In this document: positions 37,801 to 49,674 of the stretch, piece by piece
Numbering within the stretch: the first letter of the stretch is position 1
Layout: each line of letters starts with the position of its first letter
DNA from: Brugia malayi
Lineage: Eukaryota; Nematoda; Chromadorea; Rhabditida; Onchocercidae
NCBI RefSeq assembly: GCF_000002995.4
Contig: NW_025062475.1
Span: forward strand, 1,488,001-1,552,000
DNA length: 64,000 nt
Direction: 5' to 3'
The notes under the pieces: model-generated
Seen by the model: only the letters and a program-made list of their open reading frames with translations
Told to the model about the DNA's origin: nothing
Database searches by the model: none
Position numbers and translations under genes: made by a program

Positions 37801-39424
37801 AAATTGCTAAGAGATTGCGCTTACCTCAACAAGTTTAGCGTGTTCCTCAGCTACACCGACTGGATATTCCCAATCCAAATCGAATCCATCAAAATTATTC
37901 TTACGGAGAAATGCTATAGCTGATTTAATAAAACGTTCCGTTTTTTGCGCCGACTTCGCTATTCCCTTAATATATTGTCTATCACTAAATTTATATGGGT
38001 ATTTTGGAAAAAAAACAATAGGACGTCCCGAGAGTGCCAACGAGAGCAGATGTCAACAAACTATTTCTGAAATTTTGTCGATATGTTTGACGAATGCTAT
38101 CCTTTTGAAGAAAACAGAAACTAACAGTGAAAATTACTGATCCAAAGTTGTAGCCACCATAGGAAAGAAGGACTTTCAGTCCTGGGTTAGTCTCTCTCAG
38201 TTTCGTCACAGCTGAGTACATTCCTTTCGACCATTCAGTATCTTCATCGTTCCATTCAAAAGGTCTAAGAGAGGGAGAAGAAAAAGAAGAATCACAGAAA
38301 TGGTATTTGGTGGGACAATTGCGCACTCATTGGAAAACAATATTGAGCAATAGCTCAAATTACTGAAGCACACATATAAACACTGCCGGAGTAACTGATA
38401 AAATTTTGAAAAAATTTTAGTTTCAGTTTGAGCAAAATATGAAAATGGCATTCATATTTACTATCACAAATATCATTTGCAACTTACTTTGAATCACCTA
38501 ATTCATCGACTTTAGCAAATGCGTAAAGAATGTGGGTACATAGTCCATTTGGAATATTTCCAGGCAAGAATTTACCTTCTCCTTTAAAATGAAATGCATG
38601 TTAGATTGACAGATAGATATTATAATTAATATTGTGATAATAAGATTTACTTTGCTTAATTTCATTTATATAGTTTCGATTTGCATATTAGTTTGCATTG
38701 ATGAAGGAAGGCACATATAGAAATGGATTTAAAAAATCCGTAATGAAAAGAATTTGCGCTCATGTTAGGAGTTGAATTACTAATTATAAATTGTTTCTTC
38801 TCATTTTATCATAGCCATTACAATCAATGGCTTCGAATTTTTATTCGAAAAACTGCGCATTTGTTTAGAAACTCTTTTTCTTGAAATTATTTAATCTCTC
38901 TAATAAAAATGAAATTATTTAAAGCATCACTGAACCATCTCGATACTGAGCCCAGTTAGTGTAGTAACATCCACGAACATAACCTGCAATAGGCTACAAC
39001 TTAGAAGTATATTCAAAACTATGCCATTGCTAATTTTGTTCTATTTATTAAGCACTTTGTAATTTTTCAATAAAATGTAATATTTTATTTTACGTTTGAA
39101 CTTCTTAAGTTCTTCGTGAATATTTATGATCTTCAATTTAGCCTTTTCATTTGCCAAATGTATGACAGTGTGTACAGTTTTGGATTGAATAACATATAAA
39201 GAAGTTATTATTATTATATTGATTAGAATGCGGTGTGATTAAAGAGTTTTTTTAATTGCTATACCTATTATAATATTAATCTGAGACTTCATTGTGTCTT
39301 TAGAAATGATATTTCTCCTCTGTTCACGTTACTAACGTGTCATTCTATTTAATAACTTACCGTGTATAACAGTAATTGTATTACTGAGTATAATGAAAAA
39401 TAATATTAGCGTAGTCCGATTCAT
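34863..39424 (-). CDS. MF1: Secreted GH18 endochitinase (microfilarial MF1 antigen type)
   Basis: This enzyme hydrolyses chitin, and in filariae it acts on the microfilarial sheath. Minus-strand exons are 39361-39424, 38936-38983, 38488-38581, 38126-38264, 37825-37965, 37562-37686, 37321-37444, 37022-37207, 36811-36930, 36443-36577, 36009-36084, 35685-35726, 35342-35389 and 34863-35035. All phases agree and the product is 504 aa. Residues 1 to about 21 are a signal peptide. The GH18 domain follows, with the catalytic motif [10 protein letters not shown] at 141-150 (acid Glu148), LMSYDLHG and FIWALDFDD. Next comes a Ser/Thr/Glu-rich segment (about 393-447) encoded by duplicated small exons, probably O-glycosylated. 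The protein ends in a six-cysteine peritrophin-A (CBM14) chitin-binding domain (about 449-503). Order, length and sequence agree with the Brugia MF1 chitinase as I recall it. Confidence 0.97.
35100..36084 (-). repeat. Three tandem exon-plus-intron units of about 330-336 bp in the chitinase gene
   Basis: The anchor GGACAAATTA occurs at 35107, 35437 and 35773, giving periods of 330 and 336 bp. Two units carry a small exon of the form ETSETE...TDxTEG (35342-35389, 48 nt, and 35685-35726, 42 nt). The longer exon 36009-36084 ends with the same module. Intron sequence is also conserved between units, so the duplication was segmental. Both repeat exons are multiples of three, so unit number can change without a frameshift. 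Confidence 0.93.
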
Positions 39425-42400
39425 ATCACTTTGCGAAAGCTGTTGTCCACTTCTGTATTTCAATATTTATTGCTATGAATAATTGATATTTATTTATATT
39501 AGTAGCATAATTTGTAAATATGAAGTAAATATATGTGTCATGAAGGAATTATTTTAGTGAATATTTGCATCGATAATTAATTAAAATTTAAATTATATTA
39601 TTTTCTTTGGAATTAAGCAGTAAGGGATTATTGTATTGGGAGAATTACTACTGATGATTATCGGTACACACGGAAAACTAAAGAAAAAATTCACTGAGAA
39701 AAACGATGATGAAAATTTCCAACATGTTGATATCATTATGTCAAATGGCCAATTTCGTTCATTTTTATATGTTAATCACTGAAATATAAACATGGAAGTT
39801 AAAATCGTAATAAATTAGTTCAGATATACATGACATCGAGAGTTACATTGAAGTTAGGTAAACAAATTACTGTAAAAGATATCGGAAGCTTGACTTTGAT
39901 AAAAATATTTATAGATGGAAAATGTTTGCACAGCTTGCAAACAGAACCAAAAAGCAACAAAATAAAATAAAAACAAATATTAGATTGTAACAGTTGAGCC
40001 AAAACAGAAATTAGCAATTTATTGGATACGATACTAGGACAAAATTAACAATTTGCTGGATAAACTGTCAGATATTTACACAACTTTGTAAACAGATAAA
40101 ATCAAAATGCACAAAATATAAAAGCAAATTGAATGAAAAACAATCAGAAAAATAGGGAACTAGAATCAAAAAGAAGGATTTTTTTCAGAATTTCTCAAAA
40201 GGTGCATCAAATGAGGGGTATTTTTGATAGTTGGACTCCCCCACTAAAACTAAACAGAGTGATAATTCTGAAGTAATTCATTATAAAGTATACATGTTTC
40301 GTAATATACTGGTGTTTTGTGAAATGATAGTAGTATTTGTGGCATAAAAATGAAATGGTGATATTGAAAAAGTTGAAATGATGAAAATTTCCTTAATAGT
40401 CGAAGCTTCTTAATAAGTAAACGAGATGAAGGTTTTGAAAATTAAGGAGGCGAGAATGAGTTAAGTAATTTTAATTTGAAAATTTTAAAAAGAAAGCGAG
40501 ATGAGAGTTAACTGAATTTCAGCAAAGCAAAAACCTTGAGAAAGGTTTTTAAAATTTTGCTGTTATTTGCAATATATTTAAATTGTATTACTTTAATGAA
40601 CGTAAGGCTTTTCTTTCTCCCTTTTTTCTCTTTCCAGCTTTTTTATTCAAATATATTTACAAGAATTTCTCGTGAGATGTTAAGAATTTATCGGATCAGC
40701 ACATATCATAAACTAGTAAATCAGGATCAAAGTTTTTGTATTTCAAAATGATCCTGTAAAAGCAAATTTAGGATTTCTTTTCTTACTCTCCTATTTCCTT
40801 GTGAAACAAAGTAGATTTCCTTTCTTGATAGTTCAGATCGTTGACTTCTTTGTCTTTGATACTGGTAGTTTCTCGAATTTGTACTGGTTCCGTTCTGTGT
40901 ACGTGTACTGTGGGAGTCTTCGTGAAATACTTTATTATTCAAACCTCAAAGTTGGGTAATAAAACCACAAATTAACATTAAAAATTATACAACAGCACAA
41001 TAATGAATTGATACATAACACACAAATACAAATTATAAACCATTTAAAAATATAAGCAAGCTAGACACCTCGCAACCGAGTCATACCAAACAAAGAACTG
41101 TAATGAATGGCTTTGTAAGGGAGAAAATTGAAAGGGATTTATGGTGTTAAGGTTACGAAGTGGATTAAAACAATAGCCTTTGTTCATTAGGTTATAGCTT
41201 CGCCATTGTGGTGACCTGTACCCATAGACTAAATAAAAGTTATTGATTCTGCAGGTAGGCAGTGACCTGTACCGGTAGACGAAATAAACAAATTGTTGAT
41301 TCTGCATTGATGGCAAAAACCGAAAAAATATTTATTACACACTAAATGTACAGAATATTTCTAATGAATTCCTTTGTTATTTCCCATTTTTTGAAACAAT
41401 GAATCCTTTATTTAAACCTCAAATAGTAAATGCACATTTGTCTTCATTGTAAATGTTAATCTGCTAAATCAAGTTCACTTTCAACATCTTTAAAAATCTT
41501 CTGTGAGAAGTTAATAAAAAAAAAAAACGATTGGCTTTCTCAACCTACTACTATTTAATCGTACCATTCATTCCTCCGATGTTTCGATTATTCGACTGTA
41601 TATTTTGTGTCGATTCACATTTTAAAAGAAAATAAACGATATTTGCGTCAATCTTACTCGCGGAAATAAGCAGTGGGTTCAATTCAAATTCCACAAATTT
41701 AAAGTAAGTCTAGTGAACTTAACTAACCTAAATCATCTACTCTTCTGACCAAAACGACATTTCATTTTCACAACAGGCCAATGGTCTCTGAATACCTTTT
41801 ACTGTTATCTTGTGTTGGTGTTTGGGATTCACTAAGTGAACAAGCAGTGTGGATTCTCGCATGTTGCCCAGTTTGTTTGTAAAAATTCACAAAAAAGTAA
41901 AGCCAACTTGTTTGCTTGGTACAAATTTCTGAACTTTAAGAATTAGCAATAACATTTCAGTCGTCTTTTTACAAAAACACTATATACAAAATAGTTATCT
42001 GAAAATGTAAAAACAAAAAGACTGTACTGATTAATTCAGATCTATCCCACTTACTTCTTTTTATCAAGATATAAATCTTAAACCATAAGCTAACAACTAA
42101 TGTATAGTAATGAGAACTGTTATTCGTAAGAACAATAGAAATTTGCATCGAACACGGATTGCTTTTCTGTTTTTAGGAACTTACCATTAACCACCGGAAA
42201 CAATTAGTTGTGAAAAAAAATATATATATTTTAACTACCTCTGATTATATCGTTATCATTTGTACTAAAAAAAGTGGAAAAATGTTAATTCCATTAAAAA
42301 TCCCCTGTGATTTATCAGGCTAATGTAGCAGAAATAAGCGCAAAAATTAGCATTTTTTAAAAATTTTTCAGCAAGAAAAAAAAATTTGATCAATATTTAT

Positions 42401-42642
42401 GTTTATTTCACTGTGAAATACATTGAATCAATGTTTATTACGTCTTTTGTACTTCGAATTATAATCAATGAAATTGCATAACTCATTGATTTAGCGGACT
42501 GCTTATATTCCACTATATTTTCCAGTATCAATATTTTAAACTTGGGAAAGGGAATGAAGTTTACTAAAAGCACTTCATTCAAATTTGGGATGAAGTATTA
42601 CGGTATGTTAAATTAATGTTTAAAGATTTCGAATAATTGTTT
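39425..42642. other. Gene-free stretch upstream of chitinase
   Basis: About 3.2 kb with no recognised exon. It should contain the chitinase promoter and the 3' UTR of the TMEM144-like gene. A short imperfect duplication is present at 41212-41312. Confidence 0.6.
41212..41312. repeat. Imperfect two-copy repeat of about 55 bp
   Basis: GTGACCTGTACC followed by ATAGAC/GTAGAC, A/T-rich sequence and TTGATTCTGCA occurs twice (from 41211 and from 41269). A 90-codon minus-strand reading frame crosses it, but it has no family match and I treat it as chance. Confidence 0.65.
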
Positions 42643-45285
42643 TTAAAGATCCTTTGATAATCCAACTATTATAGCACCTGTAATAGTAATTACTATAGCT
42701 ACGGATAAAATTTTCAAATTGCGTGTACCACAAATTTCCTTGAAATAGATGACACTCCAAAGAGCTCCAATGACACCTGGTACCATACTGTTGATAGGGA
42801 ATGATATCGACTGAGCAATGTAATTGTTTGCAATGAACCTAAAATTTGTCAAACATTATTTTATTTGCTGCTTTATGAATATTAAATTAAATGGCAAAAG
42901 ATTTCTTTGAATTCACCGACTTTTGACATAAATGTGAATGTCACCTTGAAGAGTTAAGACATACTCGCATTTTCATTTACTCAAATAACTTAAATGTAAC
43001 ATTACCATGAAGTTTGTGCAATAGCCCACATAATACCCGAAGTAAAGGCAGGTAAGATAATTTGATGATTGACTACTGGTCTATTAAGCTTGATAATGGC
43101 GTATCCCACCAGAATAATTGTACCAGTAACGAAAATGCCAGTGAAATGAGCAAAAACGTATGGTAATGCTTCCGATGGTGCCCCTGCGAACTGCAATGAC
43201 AAAAATTAGATATTAAATGATACAATAAGACTACTGCTAAATTAAGTTTTCGAAGTATCAGCAATAAATTAGGTATTAAATTATTATTATTTTTTTTTTT
43301 TTTTTGATAACAGTGATGAATTTAATTTTTTTTTTAATCAAAAAAAAAAGAAAGAATGACCTGGTCAGGATGTTCTTGAACATAAATGACAGGAACAAAT
43401 GTCAGCCCGTAGAATAGACCTGCAAACAGCGACAGTGCTATACCGCTGAAATTATTGCTTTGTTTACTTCAAAATTTCCAATTATTACTTTTACAAAAGT
43501 ATTTCTTTTTGTTACACCAGCATTGGATCACTATTATCTAAGAATTATTTTTGTGACACAAAAGCCTAAGTCAGTTCATTTCATCGAAATATGATAATAA
43601 TAATAATAATAACTTATGCCTATCAAAATATGAAGATCATAGGATGTTGCTATCATATATCATCATTATGATTATGCCAGATAAATCAAATGACACATCA
43701 TCTGATGAAGATAATTTGATAATTAATCTTTTATCAATGAATAATACAATGTTCGTAATATTAGCGAAGAGTAGCATAGTAAACACAGTAACAGTTTTGA
43801 TAAATTTAAAAAAGAAAATAACATACAACATTCGTTTTCTCATTGAATCTCCTTTCTCTTTTTCATCATTGCTAAATAATTTCGTTTCTTCATAACCGTT
43901 CTTTCGTGATTTTAATGGTAAAGCAGGCGATTCCACTTCTATAACCAATTCATTTTTTTGTTCACCGTCAATTTCCTTAGAATCATCAGACTTCATAGTT
44001 GGTTTTATGAGTGCAAATAGCACTCCACTGAAAATGTTTTTTATTTTTTTTTTTTATGCAACAAAAAAAAAGTTAAAAATTTCTAAAAAAATAAAAGTTG
44101 AATTTTCTGATGAGATATTAAAAAAAAAAAATCAATGTTTGAAATTTTTGAATGCAAAAATTCAGAAGGAATTATAAGAAAGCAATTTACCCGAAAAGAA
44201 TAAGTAACAAGCCAACATAATTCAAAGTGATACTATTTGGAATATTTTCTTTTAGGCCAAATAAGCCAAAACGACTACTTGCCCAACCCATCAAACAGCT
44301 AGCAATACCCCATATTAATATTGCCATACCCATACCAATCAATTCGAAAATTATTATTGCCATTGCATTTCCTGAAATTAAAATCATTGAATTTTAAATA
44401 AGTCTTAAAAAAATATAAAAGTTAATTTTCCTAGAAAAAATTCTGCAATTAATATAAAACCTTAGGAGAATTCCAAAAATTTGTATCAATATTTTCGACA
44501 TTCTCATGAAATTTGCGGAACGCATATGAATTTTACCATATTAAAAATTCTTGAAAATTTTAGGAACTTTGAATTTTTACACTTTCTATTATTCTATTAA
44601 AAATCTATTAACAATATTGATACTTAAATATTGGCTAGCTTACCAATTGCCCAAAGTATACCACCAAGCATCGCAAGCGGATAAAATTGCGGGAAACCTT
44701 CATAGGCGTTAATTATCATGCCAACCAGGAATATTGCCGCACACATTATCCATTGTGAAAAGAAACCTGAAATTATTTCATGTACAAATATATTTATTCA
44801 TTATTCATAATATAATACAAATAATGAATTATATGAAATCATTATTTTAAGTTAAATGTAGTTACTATAAATATTGCTATTTCTTAAAATATACTTTCAA
44901 AAAATCTTCCTTTGGTAAAATTTAAATTAAATTCAACTCAGTTTTTTACAGAGATATCATCGGTTTATTGAAAGAGTTTTTTATCGATCTTTTTTATGTT
45001 CCTTTCAGTTATGCTATGATTTGCAGTATTTTTCTTACAATCTCATAAAGAGGAAACGATTTTTATTTCCAGTTTATCATCTTTTAACTGTTTTAGCAAT
45101 CGTTACATTTGATGCTTTAGTTCAATTAAATTTTAAATTAAAATTTTTAAATTTATTCTATAAGAAAAAGAAAAAAACTGACCATCACCAGGATTAAATC
45201 GTTTAATGGGTACAAATAAAGATCCAAACAAACAAGTTGAAACACCACAAGCAGCTAATCCTGTGAGTGTATTGCTTAGCGACAT
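42643..45285 (-). CDS. TMEM144-like multi-pass transporter (drug/metabolite transporter clan)
   Basis: Seven minus-strand exons (45183-45285, 44644-44766, 44191-44371, 43830-44027, 43361-43445, 43006-43190, 42643-42838) join in phase to 356 residues. The order of about ten hydrophobic helices and phrases such as FGSLFVPIKRFNPGDG near the N-terminus, a long charged cytosolic loop in exon 4 (DGEQKNELVIEVES) and the C-terminal half with GLFYGLTFVPVIYV fit the TMEM144/GRP family. Distant bacterial relatives include glucose/ribose uptake proteins, but the animal substrate is not established. The exon 4 donor is weak (AT followed by GTTGTA), chosen because it is the only phase-correct site. Start Met matches the family. 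A minus-strand AATAAA lies about 200 bases past the stop. Confidence 0.85.
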
Positions 45286-48200
45286 TATGATCTAGAATGA
45301 TGAATATAATTTTAGAATTAAATTTAAAATATACGTAAAGTCAGAAAAAAAAATAATAATGAATGAATATATTTAAAAAGAATGGTACTTTTAAACCTAG
45401 CATTTACAATATTTTAATATTTTTGAAATGAGATAAGACAGAATTAAAATTGAATTGCATTCTACGAATTTTAATGGAACACAGTTTGCATCCAAAATTC
45501 AAATTATTATTGCATATTAGGTAGCTGATAGTTTGTTAATTAAATTAAATTTGAATTAAATTGAATTAAACTTTTTTGAATTTTTTGAAATTTGAATTAA
45601 ATTGAATTAAATTTTTTAAATTAAATTTGAATTAAAATTGATAAGCAGTATGAATTAAATTTCTAGCACATATAAAAAATGAAAGTCATACAATTATATA
45701 AGATGAAAAGATTTTGAACATGAAATGAAATAAAATTCATAAAAGATTCTCAAGTTATCAATTGAAACTTTGCTCCCAATAAATAAACACTTTTTTTTTT
45801 TGGTTAGAATTTTTTGTAAAATTTAAAACGGAATATTACTGCATCATTTCTTCACTAATTTAAATGGAAAAAAAAAAATTCAGTCCTAACGTATTCATTT
45901 TCCAATGAAATTATTGACATCTATTTTCTTTAAATGATAAACAGTGTTCGTTTGAAAGCGAAATAAAAGCAATAAGTTAATTTTATACTTTTAAAAAAGC
46001 AAAGCTTTTTTTTTTTTATGATCTAGAATAATTTAATTTGATTGGTCTTTTCATCATTAGAAACTGTTGAATGCTGTGACAATAAACCTGGTACAAATAA
46101 TGTTCAATGATAACAAAAAAAAAAAAAACTAGTCATACTTCATCGAGGAAGAAAATTTTGAAGTTTATTACCACTATCTTATCGTTATCAATTTTGTGTG
46201 ATAAGAAAAAGTAACTGTCTATTGAAAGCTTAGTCTAATTAAAGTCATTCTAGCTTTGTCAACATCTTTCTTCAGCTCATAACCCATTTATAACTTTAAA
46301 AAAATGTTAAACACAAATAAAATTCAATATGCAAAAAAAATTATAAGTTTGATAGAATTATTTAGATAGGGTATATTTTACAAAGAAAACAATCTTATCT
46401 CAGTTATCACATCTATTTTCTCTTTATAGTACATTTACATATAACTTCTTAGATAAAGAATATTCAGCTATTGTTAACTTTTTCTGCGATACTGAAAGTG
46501 ATCTTTGAAATCATGATCTTTTAAGGTTTCAAATCATGATCTTTCAAGATTTGAGAACAATAAATCTTGATTTTGTTCAGAATAAGTTCATATTTTAGCA
46601 ATAGATTTTGCTGAAAAACTTTATTATTGGTAATTTTGCAAGAATTATTAAACTAGGATGAATATGAAATTGCCTTTTATCAAAATGAGTAAATTAATGT
46701 TAAATGATTTTTCATATAGAAATGATAAGTTGAATGTTGAGAAAAATGAAGGTCAAAGCCATTTAATTATAATCGAACATTCTCTCTCATATAAGAGTGA
46801 GCAAAAATAGAGACAAATTAAACTTCAAGCAAAGCATTTAGCAGCACATATACTAAACTTAAACTGTCTCCAATTACCACAGAGATAAAGAAAACACAAA
46901 AGAACAAATAAAATAAAAAAAAAGAAAAATTAACGAAGAGTTATTTAGTATTAGTATGAGAGATGTGAGAGAATAAAATTTATCATCGAAATCTTTGATC
47001 TAATTGAAAATGACATTTGGAAAGCTTAAAAATTGCTGAAATAGTCACATAGGGAGTTAGTTGCCATAATATGAATGCAAGAAATTAATGATCAATAATG
47101 ATACGATATCGAAAATGAATTGAAGAAATTTTATAGTTAATATTATTACTACCAATTTCCTAAGCAATTTTACAAATATTTTGGTTTAAAAAAACAAAAA
47201 AAAAAACAAAAAAATGCAGAATTTAAATAAGCAGTAATAACTTAGCATTTTTAAGTATCTTTTAGCATCACTAAATAATGAATCAATTTTCTTTTTCTCA
47301 AAATAAAACTGATTAGTTTTACGATAATCATCATGGATAATGTGTAATGCTATATTTTCTATCATTCTGTAAATGTTTGATATGTGATGATTGATGATTA
47401 AACAAACCAAATATTCATAAGCTGTGTAAATCGAAATGAAACTATGACTTATCATGACCGTCCGCTCAAGAAGTGCAATTTTTAGTAAAAAAAAAAAAAT
47501 TTTGTTGTAATGAATACAAAAAACCTTGAATGATACTTCTACAAATCCTTTCGATATTTTTTAAGCATTGATGATAGTCGATTTCACTTCTGAGAAAATC
47601 CTAAATTATGTTGGGTAAGTTGATTAGTGAAAAAAAAAAAAAAAGACCAACAGGGCCTTTATTCATTATTCTTTATTTTTTGTGCATTGTTTGTTATAGT
47701 ATGATGTCAAACACAGCTTGAAAATTTCGACAAAAATTTATTGGATTTCACCCATTTTGATGAAATATTATTGCTACAAATAATCAGCGCTAATAAATGA
47801 TAATGCTTGAAATGGAAATAATAATTTTTTCCAATGTATGAAAGCAATTCATGAACCAATTTATCGTTGAGAAATTTATCGTTCAATTTATCTTAATAAA
47901 ATAACGAATTGTAGCATACGGACAAAATGGTATAAGAATAGTTTAGAATGGAATGAGAAAAAAAAAAAAAAAACAACCATAAACTCCACGTATTTCAAAC
48001 AAAACATATTGAATGTCACTGTTTAAGCTTTTTAGTTTTGAGTTTATTCGAACATTTAATCAATTGAAAAAATTTACTGACATGACCAGAGACCACTACT
48101 TATAATCGTCATTAAACAACGACCAAAGACCATTACTTTTCGCAATGGAAAGAAAGAACACGGAGATAAAGCTTCCACTTGAACATTCTTCTATCAGTTA

Positions 48201-48417
48201 ATGGCAGTAAAGGAATTTGGTTTCAATAGATATTTGCTAAGACATTTATTGAACAATTATTTTTGTATGATTACAAAAAAAAAAAAAAAAAACCGTTAGG
48301 ACTAAAAAAAAAAAAAAAAGAAATTTGCTTCAAAATAATAAAAATGACAAACGGCTGAGAAACGAATGAAAAAATATGCATATAAATATACTGAATAACA
48401 ATCAAATATACCTTTTT
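45286..48417. other. Gene-free stretch between pen-2 and the TMEM144-like gene
   Basis: About 3.1 kb of AT-rich DNA with A and T runs. No exon with a family match on either strand. A 90-codon minus-strand frame at 47186-47455 ends in homopolymer Phe and looks spurious. Confidence 0.6.
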
Positions 48418-49025
48418 TTAAACATATCCAACAGGAAATACGAAAGACAATCGATCAGTCCATTCCAATCCTTTGGCTCTTTCCAACTGAAAAAATATTT
48501 CCCAGGCAATGAGAGCTAATACCCATACTGATGCACCAATTATTGAATAGAGCACATCTAAAATGAGAAAATAATAAACTGAAGTAATCAGGCTCTAAAA
48601 TTACTACTGGAAATATTTAATGGATAATATTCCCTAATTTTTTTCAACCATCCCTTTCATCTTTCTTATTTTCTCTGTTTAAAAAATATTACTTATTTAA
48701 ATCCTGGATATATTCAACCTATAGTATTTGATGTGACATGTGAATAATCTTTGTGCATCCACAAATTAGGTATTCCAGTATATCACTTATTGTTAACACT
48801 TATGGCTTAACTAATTATCTTTTTCTAATTAGAATTTATTAATTAAATGGAAAACTTACATTTTTTGATTGTTTTTTGCACTTGTGAAGGTTTATCAAAA
48901 AATGCAGACTCGAAAAACCACACAGCATTAACAATCCAAACTAGTGGCAACAAAGCAAAACCGATATAAAAATAACGCTTACAAAGTATTACCTTCTCCG
49001 GATCAGACATTTTTCGCAAATCCAT
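48418..49025 (-). CDS. pen-2: PEN-2, gamma-secretase subunit
   Basis: PEN-2 is the small subunit that triggers presenilin endoproteolysis and stabilises gamma-secretase, needed for Notch processing. Two exons, 48860-49025 and 48418-48557, join at a phase-1 intron and encode 101 residues, the same length as human PEN-2. Recognisable features are EKVILCKRYFYIGFALLPLVW with the conserved Cys-Lys/Arg-Tyr stretch, NAVWFF, two hydrophobic segments and the C-terminal DRLSFVFPVG element (family: DYLSFTIPLG). I start at Met 49025. An acceptor TTTTCCAG lies 12 bases upstream (transcript 5' end about 49037), which suggests trans-splicing and makes the longer upstream frame unlikely. The TMEM177-like gene ends about 0.65 kb upstream on the same strand, so co-transcription is possible. 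Confidence 0.95.
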
Positions 49026-49674
49026 CTTCAACAAATCCTGGAAAACATCTTTTTTTTCTTTGCTACACCTAATAAAGTTTTTGGAAAATGGCTCACACAA
49101 TACAAGTCTCATACACCTAGCTGCACTACCTAATTACACTCTAAAACGATTGATTCAGTCAAAGAAAAAAAAAAAAAAAAAATCCATCGAGACAAACGTT
49201 AGGAAGTCGCAGCATAAAGGTCAGTGAAATCTTTATCTACATTTTATAACAAAGAGACTTCCAAAGTTGAGCTTATTTCCCCTAAATTCTTTTAATCCGT
49301 AAAAAAATACTATCGAAGTTGAAAGCAAAAGATAGATAAAATGTTCGAACGATTTAAATACATTTTCAAAGTAAACTAGATTACAATAAATTGCAAAAAC
49401 AATTAACATATGACATGTATTACAGTTGCAGTAATGTATAAAGGCTCTTAATTAATTAATCAACATTCTTAAACATGACTTACATATTCAAAGGAATGGT
49501 GATCTGCTCAGAAAACTTGGATGACGCAAAGTATAGTAACATTTCCAATCAATTTCAATCAACTATAAATTAATGATAAAGCCATGATACTAAATAAAAG
49601 TTATCCAGAGATAATAGGCTCTTTCTATCACTAATTGATGGTACATATTACTCGTAAATTTTTCGTAATCGCAG

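Noticed and set aside
41044..41316. 90-codon minus-strand frame
   Set aside because: It lies over a two-copy imperfect repeat with no family match, acceptor or neighbours; most likely chance.
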